Below, in pieces: positions 1-10,638 of a stretch of DNA of 64,000 nucleotides. Each line of letters begins with the position of its first letter. Position 1 is the first letter of the stretch. The translations under genes and the position numbers were made by a program. This DNA comes from Zoroaster sp. YZ-2022 (lineage: Eukaryota > Echinodermata > Asteroidea > Forcipulatida > Zoroasteridae). The stretch covers positions 8,593,902-8,657,901 of the forward strand of contig CM055828.1 of the NCBI GenBank assembly GCA_029582265.1. Direction: 5' to 3'. The notes beneath the pieces were generated by a model. That model ran no database searches. It saw nothing but the letters and a program-made list of their open reading frames with translations, and was not told where the DNA came from.

Positions 1-1430
1 TCAATTTCGTTTTCAAAATGTAAAAAAAAAGTATTTTTTGTGGAATAAAGCCAAATAGAAATGGGCAAATTCATGTTTTGGGGACACACACGGTTGAAAT
101 CCGCATCGCACGTCACTCAAAACATCTGGCGAACAGCTGGCACTGTATACAATGTACGCGCTGTTCTGATTTTGCTAAGCCAGTCTGCACCATCCGTTAA
201 TACACCCCCACATGATTACGTTTTGTCCAATCAGATTGTCGAAACTGTCTTGGGCATTTATGAATGCTCAGTAAAAATATTTTTTTAGCAAAATTCTCTG
301 CTTAGCAGCTCTATGAAATTGAGAAGAATTTGTATTAAAAAAAAAAATGTATTGACTTTCTGAATCCATTTCAAAAGGATTCAGAAAGAACACATTGCAA
401 AAAGGGAACAAATTTAATTTTAGGACAATAAAAACCATGTACATGTTGTACACTGTACCTATGTATTAAAGGTTTGTCATTCAGCTGTTATCTTGAACTT
501 TTCCTGAACTTGACTTTTTTTTTCAACCTCTGCTCAAGGTTATCATGAAGACTCAAGTTGCGGCTCTCCAGGATTCAAAAACAGACCAGAAATGTCAGTA
601 CCTTGCAGTTCTTGCAGTGCTGATATTGCAGTTTTGCATTCTTTTACGTGTGTATTGTACATGTATGACTCATGATAATGCTTCAGTGATTCTCTGATTA
701 TTTGTTCATTCTTTTGTGACCCTTTTGTTCATTATTAAATTTTTAATTTTTTTTTTACTCGTGCACACTGGAGTTATTTATGAATGGGAGGGACAATTTG
801 ATTGGCAACCATGGTGATTGATTCTTTTCTAGGTCCTTCAATTAATTTCTCTCTTTTTCTCTCACTGTTTTGTCTGCACATCTAATGGTACACATGTGTA
901 TTAGAAAGTTGAAATGAAAGAAAAATAAACACTTGATACTGCATAATGAATTGAAGGAATTCCCAGGTATTACATGATCTTGTGCCAATGAACACTTTCC
1001 ACATGGCTTTGTATTTTCAATTTTGTTTCAAGGGAGTTTGTTTATTTAATACCTGGGATCTGTGAGAGATGCATTGGGAATTTGAAGAATCTCACAACAG
1101 CATGTAAAACTAGCTGTGATTGAAACTGATCTGAGCAAAGTGTGGGCACTTGCTGTCTTTAGTGCAATTCCTGAAAGTCAAACAATGGTATGACATCATC
1201 CCATTTGGTAAGGAGTTGTTAAAAAAGAATCCACCCCAGGATGGGAAATAGAATCTTCTCTCTTTCAGGAAAGGAAAGGATTGAGGTTTCGTATTGAATT
1301 TCAATCAGGATTGTTTTTTATTTTATGGTTTGATTTATGGTGACACATTATCAAATTGTTTTTTTCACCACAACATTAAAGATATGTTGAAAAGAAAACA
1401 AATACTTTATAATGACACATTTCTCAAAAT
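1..1430. other. non-coding stretch, no gene seen
   Basis: AT-rich sequence with homopolymer runs. The open frames are short, have low-complexity composition and match no family I recognise. No splice-flanked exon or transposon end was seen. Confidence 0.6.
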
Positions 1431-1595
1431 AATCTTGACAAGCATGGTTTTACAGAGAAGTCCTGTCATACATGTCAGAAAGTACAATCTTGACAATCAT
1501 GGTTTTACAGAGAAGTCCTGTCAGACATGTCAGAAAACACAATCTTGACAAGCATGGTTTTACAGAGAAGTCCTGTCATACATGTCAGAAAGTAC
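1431..1595. repeat. minisatellite, 55 bp x 3
   Basis: Three adjacent copies of a 55-bp unit start at 1431, 1486 and 1541, each beginning AATCTTGACAA and containing ACAGAGAAGTCCTGTCA. The middle copy differs at several bases. The short open frames here are products of the repeat. Confidence 0.9.
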
Positions 1596-2120
1596 TTTCT
1601 ATCTGGAGTAAATATTGGTGACATCATTCCACAATTGTCCAAACAATTGCTTTCATTCCACAAGTGTTTGAATAACACCCTACCTGCAAGGAACGAAGCA
1701 GTTTTAATGGTTTCGTGGAGGGAGAACAAAAAATGATGGACTGATGTCACAAGCGATCATAATGTTCATGTACAGTATGACATGACATCACCACAGAAGA
1801 CTGTGACTTATTAGACTGACCTCCATCCAAACTTGAACATCCTTGATAGATCGCTGCTTCCTTGGATCCTTTCTCTGTAATCAATTAACCAAGATAGGTT
1901 GTACACTGTAGACCTGGAGCCAATTCCATACAGCTGCTAAACAGCAAATTACTGCTTAGCTCATTTACCTGCTAAGCAAAATTGGGCTGAGAACCAGCTA
2001 GAAGCAATATACACTACATGCCAATTTGGCTAGTAACCTATTTTTGCTTAGCTAATATTCTGTACTCAGCATACATGTATTTGTGTGCTTAGAAGCTCTA
2101 TGAAATTGGCCTCTGACACT

Positions 2121-2336
<216 letters not shown>

Positions 2337-2506
2337 CCATCATCAATTGTTGACAATCAAATATCTATTATAGGCAAGCAGGAATATAAAAACATTTTCG
2401 AATTTTTAATTTTTTTTCTTTGTAATCCAACACATTAAAAAATGCTGGCCTTATACAAATGTAAGAGTCAGTACTATGAGCATGATAAAACAATAACAGG
2501 AATCTG

Positions 2507-2612
2507 ACAAAGGTAAACCGAGGACCTCCTATTGTTCTCCTCTATTGTCCCGACAACCGAGGACCATATTCTCCATTGTGATATCAACCGAGGACCTATT
2601 GTCCCTTTTGTT
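2507..2612. repeat. dispersed repeat with CCGAGGACCTATTGTCCC motif, copy 1
   Basis: The motif CAACCGAGGACC occurs three times in about 100 bp, together with ATTCTCCATTGTGATA. The same arrangement recurs at 6158-6254. The two blocks are clearly homologous; element class and ends are not defined. A G-rich run follows at about 2682-2707. Confidence 0.7.
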
Positions 2613-2829
2613 TGAATGCGTATACATGTACATGCGTGGTAAACGTCTACATGTAGGTTTACAAGGTACACATGTGTGTGAAGGGGTGGGGGGTGGGGGG
2701 GGGGGGACACAATCCCAGGAAGAACTATGCATTGTTCATACATGTAATAATAATTTGTAATGCACCAGTATCCGTCAAAAAACCGCTCATGGCGCAGCGA
2801 TACAACATGTACAAGAGAAATACAAAAAC

Positions 2830-3240
2830 AGACTATAAACAGGGTAGATAGTACATTAAATGAGGGCAGTTTTGAAATGATGTCAGAGATGGAGAAAGTT
2901 TGACATGTTCCGGTAAGTCGTTCCACAATGAAGAAGCAGCTGAAGCAAATGATCTTTCACCCCAGGATCTATTGGTCTTGATTCTTCTTAAGAGATGTTT
3001 GTTATTGGATCTGATTGACTCATGGTTTGAATGATAGGTTTGAAGTAGTTCTGAATGATGGTAATCTGCCAAGGGATGAGCGATAAACATACACAAGGAT
3101 ATTATTGAAGACGATTCTGTCCTTAGTGGGTAGCCAATGTAAATCTCTCAGAATTGGTGTGATGTGATCTCTAGCCTAAGACCGGGTAACAATTCTAGCT
3201 GCAATATTTTGTAGACGAGACAAACTGTGATAAGTTTGTT
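2830..3240 (-). mobile_element. decayed non-LTR retrotransposon, 3' end of ORF2
   Basis: On the minus strand the translation contains, in order, LQNIAARI, HITPILRDLHWLPTKDRI and, in a second frame, WGERSFASAASSLWNDLP. These are the hallmark blocks at the C-terminal end of reverse transcriptases of CR1/L2/Jockey-type LINEs, after the catalytic domain. The blocks are split between two frames and an in-frame stop is present, so this is a dead, 5'-truncated copy. Clade assignment is inference. Confidence 0.85.
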
Positions 3241-3280
3241 GTCATTGAAGAGACAGTGAGTGAGGTAATACTTCCATGAT

Positions 3281-3737
3281 GTACATCGTTATGTCATTCT
3301 ATTAATGATTGGTGACCAAAAAAGGTTGATACAAAACATTTCAAAGGTTTATTTAATCTGAACCGGCTCATTTGACTACTGACCCTGTTGTCTTTTGTCC
3401 ACATAGTATAAAGCATACAATGTACCTCCTGGTACCCTTTCCATTCTCTGCCTCTGTATGATAAGTGATGATTCATTCATACGTGAGGGTGATACCAGCA
3501 CTGCGTATATTGTTTCCTGGTCTGCTGCCCACTTTCAGTTTCCTAGAACCTTGTTGCTCCTAGTGGAGAGTACGTAAACATGTATGCATGTGTGTACGTA
3601 CATGTATCTTGAATTCTGATTTTAGTTAAGCTTTGAACATTGTAAACGTAAATGTACACCCGTATGTATACAGTACTACACAGTGTAATAACAGGACGTG
3701 TGTATTGTGCATTACAACATAATAATGACTAAATTAT
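3281..3737. other. non-coding stretch, no gene seen
   Basis: Nothing recognisable apart from several TACATGTA-like palindromes. It ends at the target-site duplication of the next MITE. Confidence 0.5.
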
Positions 3738-4132
3738 TAGGGCTGTGCCGGGTATCCGGGTATCCGGATACCCGACCGAAATGGTCATTACCCGGTTCCA
3801 TTTTTCGGTTCCAATTACCCGTAAACGACTTTTTAAAATTCGGACTTAACATTTGAGCGGTGCGAACAGAAATCTGTGACTCTTGAACAATGTAATGTTT
3901 ACACTTTTACAGACAATTATCTTTAAGTTCAAGAGATTGCACTCCAATAAAGAAAAGATCGATTTAAGTATGGTATCCTCTGTATTATAAAAGTCAATTT
4001 GTTACCATTTACAGTACATGTATTTGTTCACCACAGGAGGCATGTTTTCAACAAAAATGAAAGTGGGTATCCGAAGTATCCTGATTTTGTACTGTATCTG
4101 GTTCCAAAAGTATCCAAAAACGCACAGCCCTA
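3738..4132 (+). mobile_element. hAT-type MITE, TAGGGCTGTGC family, copy 1
   Basis: A 395-bp non-autonomous DNA transposon. The left end is TAGGGCTGTGC and the right end is GCACAGCCCTA, its inverted match. The flanking 8-bp duplications are TAAATTAT (3730-3737) and TAAATTAC (4133-4140). Inside are the palindrome-rich tracts GGGTATCCGGGTATCCGG and a reverse match near the other end. An 8-bp duplication with TA/CA-starting ends points to hAT. No coding capacity. Two full sister copies lie in this window. Confidence 0.92.
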
Positions 4133-4246
4133 TAAATTACATACATGTATATACATAGAAAGGAACAATTTGACACTTCTTATCAATCGATTGTAATGTA
4201 CACATTAATTATAGTGTACAGGAAAGACCAGGGGGTCTGTGGCTAG

Positions 4247-4520
4247 ACGAGGGGGGGGGGGGATAGGTTAAGGGGATAGGGTGATAGGTTAAGGGGATGG
4301 GGGATAGGTTAAGGGGATGGGGGAAGGTTAAGGGGATGGGGGAAGGTTAAGGGGATAGGGGAAGGTTAAGGGGATAGGGGAAGGTTAAGGGGATAGGGGA
4401 AGGTATAGGGGAGGGGACAGGTTAAGGTGGCAGGTTAAGGGGATAGGGCAGGTGGCAGGTTAAGGGGATAGGGCAGGTGGCAGGTTAAGGCGATAGGGGA
4501 GGGGGCAGGTTAAGGAACTG
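4247..4520. repeat. G-rich minisatellite (GGTTAAGGGGATAGGGG type)
   Basis: About 270 bp of imperfect units of 15-20 bp combining GGTTAAGG with GGGATAGGGG or GGGGCAGGT. Nearly all guanine runs are on the + strand, with many closely spaced runs of three or more. Confidence 0.93.
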
Positions 4521-4768
4521 GATTTCTGTTGAGTAAACACCAACCAGAAAAAAGCATTCTCATAAGTCACATGTAGCCTTATATGGCTATGTACCCTAGG
4601 CTGTATTTTATCATCAATCATGTCAATAGCAATCTACAGTCTCATTGTCATTGTTGACACCCACAATCATGTTCATGTGCAGTACATGTAACAGGGGATG
4701 TGAGAGCTGCATAAATGTATTCAAGTAGGTTTACTTTCACAAGAAGGGACAATAAACTAGTCTTTTAA

Positions 4769-5020
4769 CCATAACCCCACTAGGTATTCTGGCTAGGAAC
4801 CTTCCTGAACCCTAACCCCACCTTGTATTCTGGCTAGGAACCTTCCTGAACCCTAACCCCACCTTGTATTCTGGCTAGGAACCTTCCTGAACCCTAACCC
4901 CACCTTGTATTCTGGCTAGGAACCTTCCTGAACCCAAACTCCACTAGGTATTCTGGCTAGGAACCTTCCTGAATCCTAACCCCACTAGGTATTCTGGCTA
5001 GGAACCTTCCTGAATCCTCC
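4769..5020. repeat. minisatellite, about 41 bp x 6
   Basis: Units of about 41 bp contain CCCTAACCCCACC, TTGTATTCTGGCTAGGAA and CCTTCCTGAA. They begin at the left terminus of the TTAA-flanked element, so the repeated unit includes the transposon end. Confidence 0.92.
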
Positions 5021-5235
5021 AAAATCCATCAGTGCACTTTTAGAAACATGCCCTTATCTTCAAAATGCACCATGCATTTTCGTTGATCTTTCATATTCAG
5101 CACTTGCGGCCTGTACTTCTCGCCGGGTAGTAATTTTGCCCCATTTGAAGAGGTGAAAGTACCACTTTCCATCAGTGCTGAATTTTTCCAAAAAGTGCCC
5201 CTTTGAGGATTTTGCAGGATTTTGGGTGGTTAGGG
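4769..5235. mobile_element. TTAA-flanked CCCTAAC-ended MITE, element 1
   Basis: TTAA tetranucleotides at 4765-4768 and 5236-5239 bracket a 467-bp segment that starts CCATAACCCC and ends GGTTAGGG, roughly inverted termini. Precise TTAA duplication is the signature of piggyBac-type insertion. The left part is a tandem array (see 4769-5020), followed by CCTGAATCCTCCAAAATCC, which also follows the array in the larger related element at 22887-24939. No ORF. Confidence 0.72.
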
Positions 5236-5239
5236 TTAA

Positions 5240-7050
5240 ATTACCTCAAAGTATGTATTATACGTGTAGCATGCTTTTGAATGAATGAATATGCACTGGT
5301 ACAGGTGCTGCATCTCAGTCCAGCTAGCGTCTCAGTCCAGAATGTTCATACATATGTAATTTCTCCTTGTAATCCAACAAAAATCATGTCTAATTGTTGT
5401 TCAGTGTGGCTGTAACTTGTAACACTGATAGACAATATCCGGAAGGCACTTTGTTTTCCCAGTATTTTTGATCAAAGACCAGCATGCAGTACGCAATTCA
5501 GCTCGCGCTTGCACTTTGTTGTATGTGTATTTGCAAAGAAGTCTTTGGCACATGTGTGTGCAGTGATACTGTTCTTTCCATTTACTGTTTCATTTCGGTG
5601 AGCATTTTAATTATGTTTATGGTTTGTAATTGAGGGCGATGCAAAGTACATACATACCCCTGTACTGCTGCTGCCATTTTAACTTAACTGCATTTTACTT
5701 GCTACCATATTTTGAACTGTGTTACTTATTCATTTTTATAGTGCATTTTGCTCACTAATGTTTTACTGTAAGAAAAAAGGACCAAGTGTATACATTTAAC
5801 GAACAGGAAGAAGTTTGATGTATCAATCAAGTTGTACATGCTTGTCTTGATCATCAAGCGACTCGGTAATACATTCTGTATGGTTTGGAGTGGGTTGACA
5901 GATACCTACTCTCCAGTCACCACTCGGTTACATACATTGCATATGACATTTATCTAGCTACATCGTTAGACATGGGACTGCTGACTAGTCATATTTAATA
6001 GAAAACAATATGTATCTCTCTCCAAGGGGTTGTCAATTTGTTTTGTCATTTGAATAAAACATTCCATTCTTCAAGCCAGGCTCTAGAGTACCCATGTGTG
6101 TTAAGCTCCCCCCCCCCCCAAATGAGGGAAATGCACAAGTTTGTTTATGGTGTAAACACTGAAGGCCTATTGTTCTCTGCTGTTGTCCTGACAACCGAGG
6201 ACTATACTGTTCTCCATTGTGATAGCAACTGAGGACCTATTGTCCCTTTTGTTATAAGTGCTTGATTTAAATGTGTATACATGAACACTGATTTGACTCC
6301 TTCCTCACAGCATATACTCTGTGCACTTCCTGAGCCAGGTGTGCTGAGAAAAACCCATGATGCTCAAAATAACTACCACTTACTAAAGTATAACAGTCGC
6401 AACAGCAGTTTTGAAGATGAATTTCAACTGAAAATTTGATTTCTTTTTTTCTTCTATTTCCGGAGGGGGTGGGGGGAAATCCCAAAAGCTTCCAGTGCTG
6501 TAAAAATGTTTTTTTTTTCTATTTGATCTAGGATATTATTGTATGACCATGAACATCAAAGTGATGTACATATACCAGTCCTGTGCAAATCTGTGCAAAT
6601 CTGTTCAAATCTGTGCAAATCTGTGCAAAAGGTCTCACAAATTCCCAGGTCTCTGCAGTCACTGTGAGTGAATAGTCATAAGATCAACTTTCAAAATTAA
6701 AAAGTATTGGGTTACTTGGCTTCAGATTTCACCATGACTCATTATCCAAGATAGGTCTCATTTGGCAAGAGAAACAATGCCAAATGCCATAAATCATACA
6801 AAATATTATTTATTCTTTTTGTACTGAGAGTGTACATGTACAATTACTATTTATAAATAGAAACTACAAATAAAACCAGTATTCAAAGTATCAAGGAAGT
6901 TCTTACATTTGGATTGAAGGTTAAATTTACAATAGAGAAATCACATGGTAGCACCCTCTTGTAGTGATAACAACATCGTTTTGAACAAAGACTACCCCTA
7001 CGAAATCTGTCAACATCATTTCAAACAAAAATGAGTCATTATTAATAACA
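5240..7050. other. non-coding stretch with small repeats
   Basis: No gene recognised. It contains the dispersed repeat at 6158-6254 and five copies of a 10-bp unit (CTGTGCAAAT) at about 6581-6630. Confidence 0.5.
6158..6254. repeat. dispersed repeat with CCGAGGAC motif, copy 2
   Basis: Contains GACAACCGAGGAC, CTCCATTGTGATA and GAGGACCTATTGTCCC in the same order as at 2507-2612, showing a shared origin. Confidence 0.7.
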
Positions 7051-7054
7051 TTAA

Positions 7055-7608
7055 CCCTCCTACAATCAGTGAAATTTTTGAAACAACCCATTCAGGCCAC
7101 TCGAAGCCATTGCTATGGTAGGCAGTGGCTCCTCATAGCAATACTGCATAGTAACATAATGCCTCATATGTCTGTTGGTTTTAGTGGTTTGTGATTGACA
7201 TATTGCAGGGCATATTAGCTCTATGGTTCCAGACTCAGTGGCTGGTGGTAGGTTACTATGGAGAGTCTGTGTTTACAAAATAACTGCTGAAAATCCCAAT
7301 GGATGATGGAGGCTTGGTATGGTGTATTGGTCTCAGTGGCTGATGGTGATTTATTATTGGGAGTTTGTTTACAGTATAACCTGCTGAAAATAAGGTCAAC
7401 TGTGGTATACATATGTGTCTTTGTATGCATGTATGTACATTGGAGATTACTTCAAAGGGTCAGTGTGGCTTATATGCACAAACAATGTGTGTACAACACA
7501 TTGGACACTTAGTGGTTTACAGTGGCCTCTATGTGTAGGAGGGTTAACAATGTGTGTACAACACATTGGACACTTAGTGGTTTACAGTGGCCTCTATGTG
7601 TAGGAGGG
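7055..7608 (+). mobile_element. piggyBac-like MITE, CCCTCCTACA family, copy A
   Basis: TTAA (7051-7054) is followed by CCCTCCTACA; the inverted end TGTAGGAGGG stops at 7543 and is followed by TTAA (7544-7547). A second copy of the last 65 bp, including that TTAA and the inverted end, follows directly to 7608. The same element is present in reverse at 21722-22281. TTAA duplication and CCC-starting termini indicate piggyBac. No transposase remains. Confidence 0.88.
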
Positions 7609-7726
7609 TTGTTAATGTAATATATTTTCCTGCCTTATTTTGTATTTGAAAAAATGATATTTCATAAATTAAATTTTACTGAATAAAAATGCATACCGTG
7701 GCTGCTATCTTGGCATTTCCACATTA

Positions 7727-7865
7727 TGTAGCGGCGTAGCTACAGGGGGTGGGGGAACGAAAAATCCTGATAGTGCCCCAAAAACAGTGCCCCCCCACTG
7801 AAAAGCAATGCCTCCCTGTGCCCCCCCCCCCTCCCCCCGCTGAAAAAGTCCTGGCTACGCCGCTG
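7727..7865. mobile_element. short palindromic MITE (GCGGCGTAGC ends)
   Basis: GCGGCGTAGC near the left end is inverted as GGCTACGCCGC near the right end. ACATTA occurs immediately outside both ends (7721-7726 and 7866-7871), probably the target duplication. The interior is rich in C and G runs. Confidence 0.75.
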
Positions 7866-7871
7866 ACATTA

Positions 7872-9476
7872 CGGCACATCAAGCGTGCTTCAAGCACATT
7901 GAGCAAAGATCAAGTGGGGAGGGAGCGAATATCGAGCAGTGATTGAACGTATGGCAAGTGTTTGAGCAACCTTAATTTGGAAAAGCACAGGCAGAATAAT
8001 TTCTCAGAATATTTGAGTAATTTACACTTTAGGTGAAACTTAAAATACTTTTTGTATGTTATGTACTTTTGTGTTTTGAGATCAAACAGTTTTGTACAGA
8101 TTAAAAAAAAAAAAAAAAAATTAAAAAAAACTCTCTTGGATAACCATTTCTTCACTGGAGGTGACTCACTAGCACAACGGTTATCCAGAGCAAATTGCCC
8201 GCATAACCCTGAACAAAAGCAATGCAACAGCCTAGATATGTCAGAGCCTGTTGGTGTCATCAAAATCAAGCAAAGTCACTATCAGTGACAAGTCAAATTA
8301 AGCTGTATTTGTTCCCTTCTTGTCTTTTATGTACACAACAAGCCTGTGATTTCTCAGGATTTTTCCTGATTTCAGGATTTTTTTATTTTTTTATTTATTT
8401 TTTTACAAATCTCCCTTTGCCTCTGAATTTTCTTGAAAAAAGAGAAGTAGCCACCAAGGAAAGAAAGAAGCCTGTATTGTGGCCAAACCTCTAGTTTGTT
8501 GTTTGTGGGGATGTAGAGAGTTTGTAAATCCTCCAAAATTATACATAAAGAACAAAGGGAGACTGAGGTCCACTACCCATTTTTTCAGGATTATTTAACT
8601 TTTGTCAAATCATACCCCAGATACAAAACAAACATATGGACATGTCAGTTTTACAGATTTTTCAAATTAGCAGAATTTATTTTTTTTTAAGTTAAGAAAA
8701 ATAGCTAAATAAAGGGGAAAAACATTTACATTTTTTGTTAAATGATTGTTAGAACTATTTTCTTTGCTGCCAGCAGGTTTTTCTGATCTGTTAATTGTTT
8801 TTCTTGGTTTACAAAGAGAACGATTGGGAAAACTATGTTTCAGACCAATGAACCTTTTTAAAAATCACATTGAATCCATGTATAGTACCCTGACCACAAC
8901 TCAAAAATCACAGTGAAATAATGTCAGTTTTAAAAGCACCAGTCTATTTTGGACACGAGCCTCACTTTGATTCCCATAGACTTGTGTATATTTGAAAACA
9001 AAGATACATGTAGCTGCTGCATAATACAGGTAACCATTCCTGTACAAGAAGTATGCGCAGGGGGAAAACTGGTACATGTACACTTCATATACGGATTGAA
9101 CAAAGAAAAATTGACTGAAGTGGAACTCGAACCTGTGACATCTGGAGATAATCCTTTGAAGATAATCATACTTGCATTTTGTAATTCATTAGTTCCTATG
9201 GAATTACGTAACATGTACATGTGTACATAATAATTTGTAGCCCAAACTAACAATGTCTTATCAATATTGTCAATTGTGTGATTCATACAACTACTAAATT
9301 ATTACCCCCTCCCCCCCCCCCCTTTCCATCTCCCCCACGGCCACCAAAGTAGCAGTTGAGCATAGGTGGATTAAGACAGTGTTACGGCCATGACAATGAG
9401 TATACCAGTGTTCATGTCACTCATCCACTGACAGCCTGAAGACAAGAAAGAACAATTGACCGGTTGTGAGTTATCA
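7872..9476. other. non-coding stretch, no gene seen
   Basis: Low-complexity A and T runs (about 8103-8130 and 8380-8405) and a C-rich run near 9304-9325. None of the short open frames resembles a known protein. Confidence 0.5.
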
Positions 9477-9479
9477 CTT

Positions 9480-9627
9480 TGCAAAATGACAATGCTTCTT
9501 TTTCCTCGCCCAGGAGGAATAAGCCTGCACTTTTTGCGCTAGGGTCAAGCGGGGCCCCGCTGACTGCCCGTCCATCGACAGATGGCAGAGACTTGCCCAG
9601 ATCCCCAACAAGTGGTTTTGATCTGTC
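9480..9627 (-). CDS. possible coding exon, unknown protein
   Basis: The minus strand is open here with balanced composition (LVGDLGKSLPSVDG, FLLGEEKEALSFCK) and is more GC-rich than its surroundings. An AG acceptor precedes it (TTGAACAG), and a GTGATA donor-like site follows the FCK codons. It lies just downstream, in transcription direction, of the better candidate at 9688-10119, but the reading phases of the two do not join simply. I do not recognise the sequence. It could be chance. Confidence 0.2.
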
Positions 9628-9687
9628 TCCGAGATTACTGTTCAATTATTTTGTTCCGTTTTGAGAAGCAGCGTTTACATAGAGCTA

Positions 9688-10119
9688 TTTCACCATTACC
9701 ATTTCCCCAATGGTGACTGGACGTTTTATAGCATTGGCAATGAATAACAGTATAGTTGGTGACCAGACTGCAGCAGTATGTTTTTTTGTTTTAAACACTG
9801 GACTGAGCAACAGCATGTGTAGAGCCGAGTCTACCCAGATACCTCGGGGACCCCATTGACCTGCAAGTCGTACCATCTTGTCTTCCGTGATCAGTGAGTT
9901 TAAAAATGACAATGTGTTACCAGCTAGTTTCACTTTCAAGTTTAAAATCGGTGGAGGGTCGGGTTTCAGTTCATTTTCGCTCCAGTGATTTTCATGTAGT
10001 TTAACCAGGGGAAGTTGATCTGTTAGGGTTTCAGTGGAGACATTCAGTTGAACAGTATGCCCAAGTTTCTGTGGTGGTGACACTCCGTTGTGGTTGGATG
10101 TGCAATAAGAAGGGAATTT
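9688..10119 (-). CDS. candidate coding exon of unidentified gene or pseudogene
   Basis: The frame is open for 144 codons on the minus strand, from just after an AG at 10120-10121 to a TAG at 9685-9687. The translation looks like a globular protein, with amphipathic stretches such as LTDQLPLVKLHENHWSENEL and LAGQWGPRGIWVDSALHMLL and no low complexity. Donor-like GTAATG and GTGAAA sites lie just before the stop. Further upstream another frame is open to a TGA at 10163-10165 (DGSCKIIFWANLNALKQTVK), so either an intron of about 80 bp or frame damage separates the two. I do not recognise the family. It may be an exon of a host gene, a pseudogene or transposon-derived. Confidence 0.35.
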
Positions 10120-10495
10120 CTATCGGTTTGGGGTAAGTCCATTTTAACACACTGTCTGGAATTCATATGGTATGATACACGTTCACTGATTGAAATGAAA
10201 CATGCCAGTCATGTTTTGTAGTCATGAATTCATCATACACATTGCCCAGTACGTAGACTTTTGTCTGTTTCACTGTCTGTTTTAGTGCATTAAGGTTTGC
10301 CCAGAAAATGATTTTACAGGATCCATCTTCCAACTTGTAATTTAAATGAAGAAAACTACATGTACTTATAAAAAAAAGAGGTTCTCAAAAAAAAGAGGTT
10401 CTCTAACATCACAGCTCAATTTCATGGTTGTTGTTTACAACGACAAAATCTGCATACGTACGTACTATAAATTACATGCAGCTGAAGAATTCTGT

Positions 10496-10638
10496 GCTGC
10501 AGGTACATGGTACTGTTATGCTGCAGGTACACGGTACTGTTATGCTGCAGGTACACGGTACTGTTATGCTGCAGGTACACGGTATTGTTATGCTGCAGGT
10601 ACACGGTACTGTTATGCTGCAGGTACACGGTACTGTTA
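10496..10638. repeat. minisatellite, 24 bp x 6
   Basis: Six copies of a 24-bp unit containing GCTGCAGGTACACGGTACTG. Since 24 is a multiple of three, all frames stay open and encode short peptide repeats. I regard these as artefacts. Confidence 0.95.
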
